A DNA stretch of 64,000 bases from Teichococcus oryzae (GTDB taxonomy: Bacteria; Pseudomonadota; Alphaproteobacteria; Acetobacterales; Acetobacteraceae): contig NZ_VUKA01000001.1 in assembly GCF_008386565.1 (NCBI RefSeq), positions 1,240,001-1,304,000 of the forward strand. The letters are read 5' to 3'. Below, in pieces: positions 8,167-20,339 of this stretch (the stretch's first letter is position 1; every line of letters starts with the position of its first letter). The position numbers were made by a program, and so were the translations under genes. Below the pieces are notes generated by a model, which was given only the letters and a program-made list of their open reading frames with translations, was not told where the DNA came from and searched no databases.

Positions 8167-8198
8167 GCGGCGGCGTCAGGATATCCCGGCGCCGCCGC
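8167..8198. terminator. Hairpin between convergent tonB and uvrA
   Basis: GCGGCGGCG (8167-8175) pairs perfectly with CGCCGCCGC (8190-8198) around a 14-nt loop, in the 60-bp gap between two genes that end towards each other. Only two T residues follow, so it may act as a bidirectional, poorly T-tracted terminator or RNA-end stabiliser. Confidence 0.5.
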
Positions 8199-8209
8199 TT
8201 CGTGCCGCA

Positions 8210-11110
<2,901 letters not shown>

Positions 11111-11131
11111 AGGGAGCTCCTGCGGCCCTGC

Positions 11132-11146
11132 GTTCGCCTTGTGTTC
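11132..11146 (-). promoter_or_regulatory. LexA (SOS) box of uvrA
   Basis: GTTC at 11132-11135 and GTTC at 11143-11146 are separated by exactly 7 bases, the alphaproteobacterial LexA consensus GTTC-N7-GTTC. It lies 22 bp upstream of the proposed TTG start of uvrA, where repressor binding would block transcription. The same divergent spacer also serves ssb, whose start is 237 bp away. Confidence 0.75.
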
Positions 11147-11382
11147 TGGGCTCCTCCTCATGCCAGCATCCGCCAGGCAGGGGAAGAGCCGATAAGGCGA
11201 CGAAGCCTGGCCGCGGCAGGGGGGGACTGGTGGGAAGGCGGGCGGGTGGCTAGTTTGTTGTGGAGTGCCCATCAGGGCGCGCGCAGATTTGAAAATTTGC
11301 CATGCCGCCCCATCTCCTGCCCAGGCTCGCCGCCGGGCATGGCTGGCGCGGCTGAACGGCAGCGGATGAGGAACCGGGCGGC

Positions 11383-11904
11383 ATGGCCGGCAGTGTCAAC
11401 AAAGTCATTCTGATCGGAAATCTGGGGCGGGACCCCGAGGTTCGCAACTTCCAGAATGGCGGACGCGTGGTGAATCTGCGCCTCGCCACCACGGATTCCT
11501 ACAAGGACCGTGAAGGCAACCGCCAGGAGCGCACTGAATGGCATTCGGTTGCCATCTTCAACGAGCGCGTGGGCGAAATCGCGGAGAAGTATCTCCGCAA
11601 GGGCAGCAAGGTCTACATCGAAGGCAAGCTGGAAACCCGCAAGTGGCAGGACCAGTCCGGCCAGGATCGCTATTCCACCGAAGTGGTGATCCGCAATTTC
11701 GGCGGCGAACTGACCCTTCTCGACGGTCGCGGCGGTGAGGCCGGCGGTGGCGGCGGCTTCGAGGCCGGGGAGCGTTCGGGCAGCGGCGGAGCCCGGCAGG
11801 GCGGGGGCTATGGCGACCGTGGCGGCGCGGCGCGGCCGCAGCGGGGCGGCTGGGATGCGCCCAAGGGCGGCGGCAGCGACCTCGACGACGACATCCCGTT
11901 CTGA
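11383..11904 (+). CDS. ssb: Single-stranded DNA-binding protein
   Basis: SSB coats single-stranded DNA during replication, repair and recombination and recruits partner proteins through its tail. The 173-residue protein has the OB-fold ([70 protein letters not shown]), a flexible Gly/Arg-rich linker from about residue 118, and the conserved acidic tip DLDDDIPF. It is divergent from uvrA. An SOS box lies in the shared spacer, but much nearer to uvrA. A 319-bp spacer separates it from gyrA. Confidence 0.97.
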   Translation: MAGSVNKVILIGNLGRDPEVRNFQNGGRVVNLRLATTDSYKDREGNRQERTEWHSVAIFNERVGEIAEKYLRKGSKVYIEGKLETRKWQDQSGQDRYSTEVVIRNFGGELTLLDGRGGEAGGGGGFEAGERSGSGGARQGGGYGDRGGAARPQRGGWDAPKGGGSDLDDDIPF

Positions 11905-12223
11905 ACGGGGGGTATGCGGGTCCGGCCTGGGAACTGTGCTTGACCAGGGCTTCCGGCGCCGTCCACCCGGTGCGCCCTTCCTCCGCTGACGGGCCCGTCC
12001 GGGCGGATCATCCGGTTGGAGGCCCTGGCGCCCGGCCTCGCCGGATCGGTCCTCAACGGCTTCTTGCCAGCGCTTGCCGCACCCCGGTCCCGTTTGGCGC
12101 CGGGCGCCGAACGCGGTATAAGGACTGGGAAATCAACAGGGCAGGGGGCGCCGGCCGCGCCCCTCCGCCGGGCTCCGGGCGAGCCTGGCGGCTGCCCGCT
12201 ATTCTGCTGCATGGGAAGACCGC
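11905..12223 (+). other. Spacer between ssb and gyrA: no gene; palindrome and gyrA promoter
   Basis: I see no supportable gene in these 319 bp. GACGGGCCCGTC (11988-11999) is a perfect 12-bp palindrome that might end the ssb transcript, but no T-run follows. The gyrA promoter lies near 12094-12122 and leaves a leader of about 95 nt that is very GC-rich. Confidence 0.5.
12094..12122 (+). promoter_or_regulatory. Probable gyrA promoter
   Basis: TTGGCG at 12094-12099 and TATAAG at 12117-12122 are 17 bp apart. TATAAG is one of the best -10 matches in this GC-rich window. The spacer contains two GGCGCC repeats one base apart, which give it partial dyad symmetry. Confidence 0.55.
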
Positions 12224-15004
12224 GTGAGCGAGAGCGATAACGGCACCGGGCCGTCCGGCCATATTCCGCCTGAGGGAACGCTGCCGATCGCGCTCGAGGA
12301 GGAGATGCGCCGCTCCTACCTCGATTATGCGATGAGCGTCATTGTTTCGCGCGCCTTGCCGGACGTGCGGGATGGCCTGAAGCCGGTGCACCGCCGCATC
12401 CTGTTCTCCATGCAGGAGAACGGCTTCACGGCGGACAAGCCCTACAAGAAGTCGGCCCGTGTCGTCGGCGACGTGATGGGTAAATACCACCCGCATGGCG
12501 ACAGCGCGATCTATGATGCCATGGTGCGCATGGCGCAGACCTTTTCGCTGCGCGTGCCGCTGATCGATGGTCAGGGCAATTTCGGCTCTATGGACGGCGA
12601 TCCGCCGGCGGCCATGCGCTACACCGAGGCGCGCCTCGCGAAATCCGCCACGGCGCTGCTGGAAGGCATCGACGAGGACACTGTCGATTTCAGCCCGAAC
12701 TACGACGAAAGCGCGCATGAGCCCAAGGTTCTGCCCGCCGCATTCCCCAACCTGCTGGTGAATGGTGCGAATGGCATCGCCGTCGGCATGGCGACCAACA
12801 TCCCGACGCACAATCCGGGCGAGGTGATCGACGCCACGCTGAAGCTGATCGCGGAGCCCGATACCTCGCTGGAAGATCTGATGCAGATCATCCCGGGACC
12901 GGACTTCCCGACCGGGGCGCTGATCCTGGGCCGTGCCGGCATCCGCTCCGCATTTGAGACCGGGCGCGGCAGCGTCGTTCTGCGCGCCCGGGCCGAGATC
13001 GAGGAAATGCGCGGCGGCCGCAGCGCCATCGCCATCTCGGAGATCCCTTATCAGGTCAACAAATCCGTCCTGATCGAGCGGATCGCCGACCTTGTGCGCA
13101 CCAAGCAGCTCGAGGGCGTCAGCGACCTGCGCGACGAAAGCGACCGCTCCGGCCTGCGCATCGTCGTAGAGCTGAAGAAGGACGCCACGCCGGAAGTGGT
13201 GCTGAACCACCTCTACCGCTACACCAACCTCCAGACATCCTTCGCGGTCAACTTCCTCGCCCTGCATGAGGGGCGGCCGCAGCAGATGGGCCTGCGGCAG
13301 GCGCTGCGCGCCTTCATCGACTTCCGCGAGGAGGTGATCCTCCGCCGTTCGCGCCATCGCCTGAGCAAGGCGCGCGACCGTGGGCACCTCCTGGTTGGCC
13401 TGGCCATCGCGGTGGCCAATATCGACGAGGTCATCCGGCTGATCCGCGTGAGCCCCGATGCGGCGACGGCGCGCACGGCGCTGATGGCGCGGGACTGGCC
13501 GGTGGCCGATGTGGGGCCGCTGCTGGCGCTGGTCGATGATGCCGGCAACGTCATCGTCGACAATACGGTGAAGCTGACCGAGGCACAGGCCCGCGGCATC
13601 CTGGAGCTGCGCCTGCAGCGCCTGACCGGCCTGGAGCGCGAGAAGATCAACGCCGAGCTGGATGAGGTGTCCGGGCGGATCCGTGAATTGCTGGAGATCC
13701 TGTCGTCCCGCCCGCGCCGCATGGAGCTGATGAGCGACGAATTGCGCGCCGTGCGCGCCCAGATCGCTTCCCCGCGCCTGTCCGAGATCGTCGATGGCAT
13801 CGCCGACCAGGACGATGAAAGCCTGGTCGAGCCCGGCCTGATGGTGGTGACGCTGACGCGGGACGGCTACGTCAAGCGCACGCCGCTGGAAACCTTCCGG
13901 GCGCAGAACCGGGGCGGCCGCGGCCGCAGCAGCGCGTCGATGCGGCAGGATGACGTGGTCATCCGGTCCTTCAACGCGCACACCCATCAATGGGTGCTGT
14001 TCTTCACCAGCCGCGGCATCGCTTTCCGCGAGAAGGTCTGGAAGCTGCCGGAAGCCGGTCCGACGGCGCGCGGGCGCTCCCTGCGGCAATTGCTGCAGTT
14101 GCAGGAGAATGAATCGGTCACCGCCGTGCTGCCGTTGCCGCAGGACGAGACCCTTTGGGAGAACCTGCACCTGGTCTTCGCCACGGCGGAGGGCAATGTG
14201 CGCCGCAATCGCCTGTCCGACTTCAAGAATGTCCGATCTTCCGGCCTGATCGCCATGAAGCTCGATGAGGGCGACAGCCTGATCGGCGTCTCCACATGCC
14301 GCGAAGGGGACAATGTGCTGCTGGCGACACGCGCCGGCCGTGCCATCCGCTTTGTCGCCGATGTGGACACCCTGAGGGTTTTCGCGGGCCGCGACTCCAC
14401 CGGCGTCCGTGGCATCCGGCTGGGCAAGGGCGACAGCGTGATCGCGCTGTCCGTCCTGCGTCATGCCGAGGCCAGCGTCGAGGAGCGCGCGGCTTATCTC
14501 AAGCAGGCCGCGCAGCGCCGCCGCAGCGTGGACGAGGCCGCCGAAGCCGCAGCCGAGTCGGAAGCCGCGCTGGCCGAGGAAAGCGACGAGGCTGCCCATA
14601 GCGATATCGCGCTGTCGTCGGAGCGGTTCGCCGAACTGGAGGAGCTGGAGGACATCCTGCTGACCGTCACGGATGGCGGCTTCGGCAAGCGCTCCTCCGC
14701 CTATGAGTACCGCGTCACCGGGCGCGGCGGGCAGGGGATCACCAACATCAACCTGACAAGCCGCACCGGCCGCGAGGTGGTCGCCACCTTCCCCGTGCGC
14801 GGCGGTGATGACGTGATGCTGGTGACCGACAGTGGCAGGCTGATCCGGGTTCCCGTGGATCAGGTGCGGGTCACCGGGCGGCAGGCCATGGGCGTCATGC
14901 TGCTCCGGCTCGATGATGGCGAACGGGTGACCTCCTGCTTCACCGTCGTGGAGGAGCAGGGCACGGATGCCGAGGTGGCCATCGAGGATGCTCCGGATGC
15001 CTGA
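12224..15004 (+). CDS. gyrA: DNA gyrase subunit A
   Basis: GyrA cuts and rejoins DNA and wraps it for negative supercoiling by gyrase. The 926-residue protein starts at GTG. It has the breakage-reunion domain ([30 protein letters not shown], then AMRYTEARL with the catalytic Tyr). The quinolone region reads [19 protein letters not shown], keeping the Ser and Asp of sensitive enzymes. The C-terminal beta-pinwheel has the GyrA box as QNRGGRGR. An acidic, Ala/Glu-rich insert (about residues 745-805) interrupts the pinwheel. The end overlaps coaD by 8 bp. Confidence 0.97.
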   Translation: MSESDNGTGPSGHIPPEGTLPIALEEEMRRSYLDYAMSVIVSRALPDVRDGLKPVHRRILFSMQENGFTADKPYKKSARVVGDVMGKYHPHGDSAIYDAMVRMAQTFSLRVPLIDGQGNFGSMDGDPPAAMRYTEARLAKSATALLEGIDEDTVDFSPNYDESAHEPKVLPAAFPNLLVNGANGIAVGMATNIPTHNPGEVIDATLKLIAEPDTSLEDLMQIIPGPDFPTGALILGRAGIRSAFETGRGSVVLRARAEIEEMRGGRSAIAISEIPYQVNKSVLIERIADLVRTKQLEGVSDLRDESDRSGLRIVVELKKDATPEVVLNHLYRYTNLQTSFAVNFLALHEGRPQQMGLRQALRAFIDFREEVILRRSRHRLSKARDRGHLLVGLAIAVANIDEVIRLIRVSPDAATARTALMARDWPVADVGPLLALVDDAGNVIVDNTVKLTEAQARGILELRLQRLTGLEREKINAELDEVSGRIRELLEILSSRPRRMELMSDELRAVRAQIASPRLSEIVDGIADQDDESLVEPGLMVVTLTRDGYVKRTPLETFRAQNRGGRGRSSASMRQDDVVIRSFNAHTHQWVLFFTSRGIAFREKVWKLPEAGPTARGRSLRQLLQLQENESVTAVLPLPQDETLWENLHLVFATAEGNVRRNRLSDFKNVRSSGLIAMKLDEGDSLIGVSTCREGDNVLLATRAGRAIRFVADVDTLRVFAGRDSTGVRGIRLGKGDSVIALSVLRHAEASVEERAAYLKQAAQRRRSVDEAAEAAAESEAALAEESDEAAHSDIALSSERFAELEELEDILLTVTDGGFGKRSSAYEYRVTGRGGQGITNINLTSRTGREVVATFPVRGGDDVMLVTDSGRLIRVPVDQVRVTGRQAMGVMLLRLDDGERVTSCFTVVEEQGTDAEVAIEDAPDA

Positions 15005-15512
15005 GCGCGCCGGCGTTTATCCCGGCACCTTCGATCCGGTCACCAATGGCCATCTGGACATCATCGGCCGTGCCGCCCGACTGCTGGATCGCCTGGTGAT
15101 CGGCGTCGCCCGCAGCGGTGGGAAGGGGCCTCTCTTTGCGCTGGATGAGCGGGTGGAACTGGTCCGCGCCGAAGCGGCGGCCGTTGCCTCGGGCAGCGGC
15201 TGCACCATCGAGGTGGTGCCGTTCGATGGCCTGCTGGTGAGCCTGGCCCGCGATGTCGGCGCCCAATGCATCATCCGGGGCCTGCGCAGCGGTACGGATT
15301 TCGATTACGAGTTCCAGATGGCGGGCATGAACCGGCGCCTCGATCCAGGAATCGAGGAGTTGTATCTGATGGCCAGCGAAGGGAACCAATTCATCGCTTC
15401 GCGTTTAGTGAAGGAAATCGCGCGGCTCGGGGGGGACATTTCCTCCTTCGTGCCGCGGATGACGCTGGAGCGGACGCTCGCGCAGCTCCGCCCTGCGGAT
15501 CCAAGGGAGTAA
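14997..15512 (+). CDS. coaD: Phosphopantetheine adenylyltransferase
   Basis: CoaD makes dephospho-CoA from 4'-phosphopantetheine and ATP, the penultimate step of coenzyme A synthesis. The 171-residue protein has the nucleotidyltransferase motif [14 protein letters not shown] (TxxH-type: Thr11, His19), [23 protein letters not shown], and the C-terminal [24 protein letters not shown] equivalent to the ISSTxVR loop. The ATG at 14997 lies inside the last codons of gyrA, giving an 8-bp overlap. An in-frame ATG at 14967 would add residues not seen in the family. Confidence 0.97.
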   Translation: MPERAGVYPGTFDPVTNGHLDIIGRAARLLDRLVIGVARSGGKGPLFALDERVELVRAEAAAVASGSGCTIEVVPFDGLLVSLARDVGAQCIIRGLRSGTDFDYEFQMAGMNRRLDPGIEELYLMASEGNQFIASRLVKEIARLGGDISSFVPRMTLERTLAQLRPADPRE

Positions 15513-15519
15513 CCACGGC

Positions 15520-16092
15520 ATGCACCGACGCACTTTGCTTGCCAGCACCATTGCCGCCACGGGGATCATGATGAGCGAAGCCACCACCAACGACGCCGCC
15601 GCCCAGGACGATCGCGAGAACACCCTGTTCTTCGACCTGAAGGATGGCCGCGTCGTGATCAAGCTGCGGCCGGACCTCGCGCCCCAGCATGTTGAGCGGA
15701 TCAAGGCGCTGGTTCGCCAGGGCTTCTATGACGGCACGCCGTTCCATCGCGTGATCGAGGGCTTCATGGCCCAGGGCGGCGACCCGACAGGGACCGGAAC
15801 GGGCGGCAGCCAGATGCCGGACCTGCCCGCCGAGTTCAGCCCGCCGGCCAAGGCGCGCTTCCTGCGCGGCGTCTGCGGCATGGCCCGGACGGCGGCGCCC
15901 AACAGCGCGAACAGCCAGTTCTTCATCATGTTCGCGCCGGCTTCCAGCCTCGATGGCCAGTACACCATCTGGGGCCAGGTGACCTCGGGCATGGAGTTCG
16001 TGGACAAGATCAAGCGCGGCGCCGGCCAGAGCGGCATGGTGCGGGAGCCGGACCGCCTGCTGAAGGCCCAGCTGGCCGCCGACGCGGCCTGA
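15520..16092 (+). CDS. Exported cyclophilin-type peptidyl-prolyl cis-trans isomerase
   Basis: This 190-residue protein helps periplasmic proteins fold by isomerising prolyl bonds. The N-terminus MHRRTLLASTIAATG with a twin Arg looks like a Tat-type signal, though Sec export is possible. The cyclophilin domain follows: LRPDLAPQHVERIKALVRQGFYDGTPFHRVIEGFMAQGGDPTGTGTGG, then RTAAPNSANSQFFIMF with the active-site Arg/Phe/Gln residues, and YTIWGQVTSGMEFVDKI. The gene lies 7 bp after coaD. Confidence 0.93.
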   Translation: MHRRTLLASTIAATGIMMSEATTNDAAAQDDRENTLFFDLKDGRVVIKLRPDLAPQHVERIKALVRQGFYDGTPFHRVIEGFMAQGGDPTGTGTGGSQMPDLPAEFSPPAKARFLRGVCGMARTAAPNSANSQFFIMFAPASSLDGQYTIWGQVTSGMEFVDKIKRGAGQSGMVREPDRLLKAQLAADAA

Positions 16093-16129
16093 GGCTGCTG
16101 CCGGAAGGTGCGGGAAACAGCACCCTCCC

Positions 16130-16158
16130 TTGACAGAAGGGGGCCGGATCGGCTTTGC
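16130..16158 (+). promoter_or_regulatory. Possible promoter of tRNA-Lys
   Basis: A perfect TTGACA (16130-16135) is followed 17 bp later by CTTTGC (16153-16158), a weak -10. The -35 sits in the loop of a small CCCTT/AAGGG hairpin behind the cyclophilin gene. The tRNA begins 20 bp after the -10. Confidence 0.35.
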
Positions 16159-16178
16159 CCGCTCCGGCCCTCGCTTAT

Positions 16179-16251
16179 GTGCCCGTAGCTCAGTTGGTAG
16201 AGCACGAGACTTTTAATCTTGGGGTCCAGGGTTCGAGTCCCTGCGGGCACA
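16179..16251 (+). tRNA. tRNA-Lys (anticodon UUU)
   Basis: A 73-nt tRNA without encoded CCA. The acceptor GTGCCCG (16179-16185) pairs with CGGGCAC (16244-16250), and the discriminator is A16251. The loop CTTTTAA gives anticodon TTT. The T-arm holds GGTTCGAGTCC. Confidence 0.96.
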
Positions 16252-16312
16252 TGCCGCCCTTATGCCGCGTCGCCCTGGCACAGCCCGCCCAGGGGCGCTA
16301 AGCACGGCGACA

Positions 16313-17401
16313 ATGTCGCCGCCGATTCTGACCGTCGTGGTCCCCTGCTACAATGAAGCCGCCAATGTCCCCGCCATGGTGTCGCGGCTGCGCACGGTGC
16401 TGGAAGGGCTCGACTGGGAAGTTCTATTTGTCGATGACGACAGCCCCGACGGAACGGCGGCGGTGGCCAAGCAGTTCGCCGCCGAGGATGCCCGCATCCG
16501 CTGCATCCGTCGCGTTGGCCGGAAAGGCCTTTCCTCGGCCTGCGTGGAAGGCATGCTGGCCTCGTCCGCCCGTTACGTGGCGGTGATCGATGGCGACCTG
16601 CAGCATGATGAGCGCCTTCTGCCGGCCATGCTCCGGACGCTGGAGGCGGATGAAGCCGATGTGGTGATCGGCAGCCGGCACATCAGCGGAGGGGAAGCCA
16701 GCAAGGGCTTTTCCCGCCTGCGGCAGATGATCAGTGACGGCGGCACAGGCCTCGCCCGGCTTGTTCTTCCCGTTCCGGTGGCCGACCCGATGAGCGGCTT
16801 CTTCATGCTGCGCCGGGAAACGGTGGACCAGCTGGCGCCGCAGCTGACCGGCCGTGGCTTCAAAATCCTGCTGGACCTCCTGCTCACCAGCCCGCAGACC
16901 CTGAAGGTGAAGGAACTCCCCTATGTCTTCCGGCCGCGCGAGGCGGGGGAATCGAAGCTCGACACCATTGTCCTGATCGAGTTCCTGACCCTGCTGCTCG
17001 ACAAGGTGTCCGGCGGCGTGTTGCCGATGCGCTTCCTGTCCTTCGCGGCCGTCGGCGGCTTCGGGCTTCTGGTGCATCTGCTGGTGCTGACCCTGGCCAT
17101 CCACCAGCTGGATTTCGCCACGGCGCAGTGGGTGGCCAGCTTTGCCGCCATGACCGCCAATTTCTGGTTGAACAACCGGCTGACCTACAGCGATGTGAGG
17201 CTCAAGGGCCGGGCATTGTGGCGGGGCCTGCTGATCTTCTACGTCGTGTGCGGCATCGGGGTGGCGGCCAATGTCGGCGTCGCCGGATTGCTGCTGCATG
17301 ATGATCACCTGAACTGGGGCCTGGCCGGCGCGGCCGGGGCCCTGATCACGCTGGTGTGGAATTACGCCGTGTCCGCGACGCTGGTCTGGCGGGCGCGATG
17401 A
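16313..17401 (+). CDS. GT2 polyprenyl-phosphate glycosyltransferase fused to GtrA domain
   Basis: The first 230 or so residues are a DPM1/GtrB-like family 2 transferase (VVVPCYNEAANVPAMV, VDDDSPDG at 40-47, VIDGDLQHDE with Asp93 and Asp95) that would load a sugar onto undecaprenyl phosphate. The last 130 are a GtrA-like domain of four membrane helices (MRFLSFAAVGGFGLLVHLLVLTLAI, ANFWLNNRLTYSD), a family linked to flipping lipid-sugars. The ATG at 16313 is where homology begins; 362 residues. It overlaps the GT39 gene by ATGA, suggesting a two-gene donor-and-transferase unit. The sugar and acceptor are unknown. Confidence 0.9.
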   Translation: MSPPILTVVVPCYNEAANVPAMVSRLRTVLEGLDWEVLFVDDDSPDGTAAVAKQFAAEDARIRCIRRVGRKGLSSACVEGMLASSARYVAVIDGDLQHDERLLPAMLRTLEADEADVVIGSRHISGGEASKGFSRLRQMISDGGTGLARLVLPVPVADPMSGFFMLRRETVDQLAPQLTGRGFKILLDLLLTSPQTLKVKELPYVFRPREAGESKLDTIVLIEFLTLLLDKVSGGVLPMRFLSFAAVGGFGLLVHLLVLTLAIHQLDFATAQWVASFAAMTANFWLNNRLTYSDVRLKGRALWRGLLIFYVVCGIGVAANVGVAGLLLHDDHLNWGLAGAAGALITLVWNYAVSATLVWRAR

Positions 17402-18846
17402 GCCTGTCCCCGCGCCCGTGGCTGATCGCACTCGGGCTGCTCACGGCACTGCGCCTCCTCGCGGCGCTGCTTCTGCCTCCCGCGCCGGATGAGGCGTATT
17501 ACTGGGTCTGGGGCCGTGCCCTGGCGCTCAGCTATTACGACCATCCTCCCATGGTGGCCCTGTGGACGGCCGCCGGCTCGGCCTTGGGTGGGGACACCGC
17601 ATTCGGCCTGCGGCTATTGGGACCCATCGGGGTCGCCCTGGCGTCGATCCTCATCGCGCGAACAGGGAACGGGCTGTTTCCAGGTTCCGGCGCCGGATAC
17701 TGGGCGGCGGCCCTGTTGAACGGAACCTTACTGTTCAGCGCGGGCTCGGTCCTGATGACGCCGGACACACCATTGCTGGTGTTCTGGTGCGCCGCACTCT
17801 GGGCCTGGGTGCAGGTTCACCTTCGGCAGGATGGATGGTGGTGGCTGGCCTTCGGCGTGCTGGCGGGCTGCGCCCTGTTGTCCAAATACACCGCCGTGTT
17901 CCTGGGCTTCGCCGTTGTTCTGTGGCTGGTGATCGAGCCGGGCGCGCGTCACTGGTTCCGGGACTGGCGGCTCTGGATGGGCGGGCTGCTCGCGCTGCTG
18001 GTGTTTTCGCCGGTGCTTGTCTGGAATGCCGAGCATGATTGGATCAGCCTCGCCAAGCAGGGCGGCAGGGCCGGCAATGTCGGCACGGCTTCATCGCTGC
18101 GCTATCTCGGTGAGCTGGTGGGTGGGCAGCTGGGCCTCGCCACCCCCATCATCTTCGTGCTTTGCGTCGCCGGCATCGTCGTGGCTTGCCGCCGGGCCGG
18201 TCGGCGCGATGCAGTTGCCACCTTGCTGGCCCTGGTCACGCTTCCTCCGGCCCTGATCTTTCTGTGGCAGGCGACCGGCAGCCGCGTCCAGGGCAACTGG
18301 CCCGCCATTCTGTATCCCTCCGCCTGCCTTGCCGCGGCCGGCTACCTTGGGCCGCGCTGGCAGGGCTGGCGGAAATGGGGGGTGGTACTGGGCCTCGGGC
18401 TGACGCTTGTGGTGTTGGTGCAGGGCATATTCTCGCCCCTGCCTCTGCCCCGCCGCAGCGATCCTACCCTGGCGCGGCTCGGCGGATGGCATGACTTCGC
18501 AGCCGAGATCGAGCAGATCCGCCGCAGCCGGAACGCCAGCTTCGTGGCCGCGGAGGAATATGGCCTCGCCAGCGAGCTGGCCCTGCATCTGCCTCGTGGC
18601 ACGCCTGTCATCGCGTTGGGAGATCGCTGGGACCTGTTCGACCTGCCGGAGCCTCCGCTGGACGGCCAGGGTCTTCTGGTGCGCAGTACCCGGCGGGGCG
18701 AGGCGGCCCCGCTCTGGCCGGAGGCAGCGCCAGGTGGCGAGGTCGCCCGCCAGCGCAAGGGGATCGAGGCGGAACGCTATCGCCTTTACGACGTCAGCCT
18801 TTCCGATGACGGCCTGACTCGCGTCCTGTTGCCCCAGCGCCGCTGA
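17398..18846 (+). CDS. GT39/ArnT-like integral membrane glycosyltransferase
   Basis: A 482-residue polytopic membrane protein of the PMT_2 type. The N-terminal periplasmic loop carries the catalytic acidic pair in PAPDEAYYWVWGRALALSYYDHPPMVAL (Asp31-Glu32), followed by many hydrophobic helices and a short soluble tail. Such enzymes move a sugar from a polyprenyl-phosphate carrier to lipid A or protein. It overlaps by 4 bp the GT2-GtrA gene that would make and flip its donor. Whether lipid A, a glycan or a protein is the acceptor cannot be read from sequence. Confidence 0.88.
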   Translation: MSLSPRPWLIALGLLTALRLLAALLLPPAPDEAYYWVWGRALALSYYDHPPMVALWTAAGSALGGDTAFGLRLLGPIGVALASILIARTGNGLFPGSGAGYWAAALLNGTLLFSAGSVLMTPDTPLLVFWCAALWAWVQVHLRQDGWWWLAFGVLAGCALLSKYTAVFLGFAVVLWLVIEPGARHWFRDWRLWMGGLLALLVFSPVLVWNAEHDWISLAKQGGRAGNVGTASSLRYLGELVGGQLGLATPIIFVLCVAGIVVACRRAGRRDAVATLLALVTLPPALIFLWQATGSRVQGNWPAILYPSACLAAAGYLGPRWQGWRKWGVVLGLGLTLVVLVQGIFSPLPLPRRSDPTLARLGGWHDFAAEIEQIRRSRNASFVAAEEYGLASELALHLPRGTPVIALGDRWDLFDLPEPPLDGQGLLVRSTRRGEAAPLWPEAAPGGEVARQRKGIEAERYRLYDVSLSDDGLTRVLLPQRR

Positions 18847-18909
18847 GGCTGTCCTCTTTTAGCTCCGATACGCCGTCCTACATGCGGAAAACAGGTGGGA
18901 GAGCGCGTC

Positions 18910-19857
18910 ATGCTCATTCGGATTCGTCGCGGCTGGGAGCTTCCTGAAACGGCGGCAACGCCGGAATCCATGGTTCTGCAGCGCCGTTCGTTGATGCGTC
19001 TGGCTGGCGTGGCGGGGGCAGCCATGTCGCTGCCGCGCCTGGCCGGTGCGCAGTCGGCCATGCCGGCGATGAACGCACCGCGCAGCGAGCGCTTCCGGGC
19101 CGGGCGGGACCTTACGCCGGAAAAGGACGCAACGAGCTACAACAACTATTACGAGTTCGGTTCCAGCAAATCCGTGGCCGCGGCGGCGCAGAAGCTGCCC
19201 CAATCGCCCTGGACCCTGAAGCTGGACGGGCTGGTGGACAAGCCGCAGGAGATCGACCTCAGTGACCTGCTGAAGCGGGTTTCGCTGGAGGAAAGGGTTC
19301 TGCGGCATCGCTGCGTCGAAGCCTGGTCCATGATCGTGCCCTGGACCGGCTTCCCGATGGCCGAGCTGGTGAAGATGGCCGCCCCCACCTCGGCGGCGCG
19401 CTACGTGATGTTTGAGACCGTCCAGGACCGGGCACGCATGCCGGGGCTGCGGCAAAGCTGGTACCCCTGGCCCTACCAGGAAGGCTGCACCCTGGCCGAA
19501 GCGATGAACGAGCTGTGCTTCATGGCGGTCGGTCTTTATGGCAAGCCGGTGCCGGCGCAGAATGGCGGCCCGATCCGCGTGCTGTTCCCGTGGAAATACG
19601 GCTTCAAGAGCGGCAAGGCCATCACGCGGATCCACTTCACCGACACCAGACCGGTGAGCTTCTGGGAAAAGCTGCAGCCCACCGAATACGGCTTCTGGGC
19701 GAATGTGAACCCGGCCGTGCCGCATCCGCGCTGGAGCCAGGAGACTGAGCGCCTGCTGGGCAGCCGGGAGCGCGTTCCCACCCAGATCTTCAACGGCTAT
19801 GGCGAGTTCGTGGCGCCGCTCTATGCCGGCCTGGAGAAGGAGCCGCTGTTCCTCTAG
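18910..19857 (+). CDS. msrP: Periplasmic methionine-sulfoxide reductase catalytic subunit MsrP
   Basis: MsrP (YedY) is a molybdopterin enzyme that repairs oxidised methionine in periplasmic proteins. The 315-residue precursor has a Tat signal (LQRRSLMRLAGVAGAAMSLPRL, twin Arg 25-26), the sulfite-oxidase fold with the Mo-binding Cys135 in RHRCVEAWSM, and GFPMAELVKMAAP, GLRQSWYPWPYQEG and NGGPIRVLFPWKYGFKSGKAI. The ATG at 18910 follows a GGGAGAG ribosome site. The haem partner MsrQ, usually next door, is absent here. The stop overlaps the converging Nudix stop by 3 bp. Confidence 0.94.
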   Translation: MLIRIRRGWELPETAATPESMVLQRRSLMRLAGVAGAAMSLPRLAGAQSAMPAMNAPRSERFRAGRDLTPEKDATSYNNYYEFGSSKSVAAAAQKLPQSPWTLKLDGLVDKPQEIDLSDLLKRVSLEERVLRHRCVEAWSMIVPWTGFPMAELVKMAAPTSAARYVMFETVQDRARMPGLRQSWYPWPYQEGCTLAEAMNELCFMAVGLYGKPVPAQNGGPIRVLFPWKYGFKSGKAITRIHFTDTRPVSFWEKLQPTEYGFWANVNPAVPHPRWSQETERLLGSRERVPTQIFNGYGEFVAPLYAGLEKEPLFL

Positions 19858-20339
19858 GCCGGGTTCCGGAACGGAGGTTCCTCGGCATCGAGGCGCCTCC
19901 GCCCCTCGGCGATGGCGCGCAGGACCTCGGCCCGCAGCCCGAGCGAGCTGAGCTGCTTCCGCGTGAACCAGGCGGCTTCGCTGGCGTCATCTCCGGCCTG
20001 TGGCGTTCCCGCCAGCCACCGGGCCGCGAAGTCGATGATGGTGTAGTGGAAGCGCGGCCGGCCTTCCTCATCATGGTTGATGGCATCGACGGCCAGGGCG
20101 ATGTGCAACGGGCCGGCCGCCACCCCGGTTTCCTCCAGCAATTCACGGCGGGCGGCTTCCTCCACCGTTTCGCCGAGATGCTGCGCGCCTCCGGGAATCG
20201 ACCATTCACCCTGGCGAGGTGGCCGCGCCCGCCGGACCAGCAGCACCTCCTCCCCGCGGAAGACGATGACGCCGATGCCGACCCAGGGGCGGTCGGGATA
20301 TTCGCGCGAAGGCGGCGGGGCGGGGGGAAGGCCGGTCAT
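19854..20339 (-). CDS. Nudix hydrolase
   Basis: A 161-residue pyrophosphohydrolase of nucleoside-diphosphate-linked compounds. The Nudix box is intact: GAQHLGETVEEAARRELLEETG, fitting GX5EX7REUXEEXGU with the metal-binding Glu residues. The fold begins WVGIGVIVFRGEEVLLVRRARPPRQGEWSIPGG, typical of ADP-ribose-type or NUDT-type members, but the substrate is not determinable. It overlaps the recG stop by one base (TGATG), so it is probably translated from the recG message. It meets msrP tail to tail in a shared CTAG. Confidence 0.92.
   Translation of the reverse strand: MTGLPPAPPPSREYPDRPWVGIGVIVFRGEEVLLVRRARPPRQGEWSIPGGAQHLGETVEEAARRELLEETGVAAGPLHIALAVDAINHDEEGRPRFHYTIIDFAARWLAGTPQAGDDASEAAWFTRKQLSSLGLRAEVLRAIAEGRRRLDAEEPPFRNPA

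Noticed and set aside
11111-11272. 54-residue N-terminal extension of uvrA from an ATG
   Set aside because: The residues do not resemble UvrA, and the SOS box would lie inside the coding region; the TTG with a ribosome site fits better.
11988-11999. GACGGGCCCGTC palindrome as an operator
   Set aside because: A single GC-rich palindrome of this length is expected by chance in such DNA and is not near a promoter.
12053-14599. An 848-codon open frame antisense to gyrA
   Set aside because: Same reason: it is a shadow of the gyrA codon pattern with no recognisable motif and no ribosome site.
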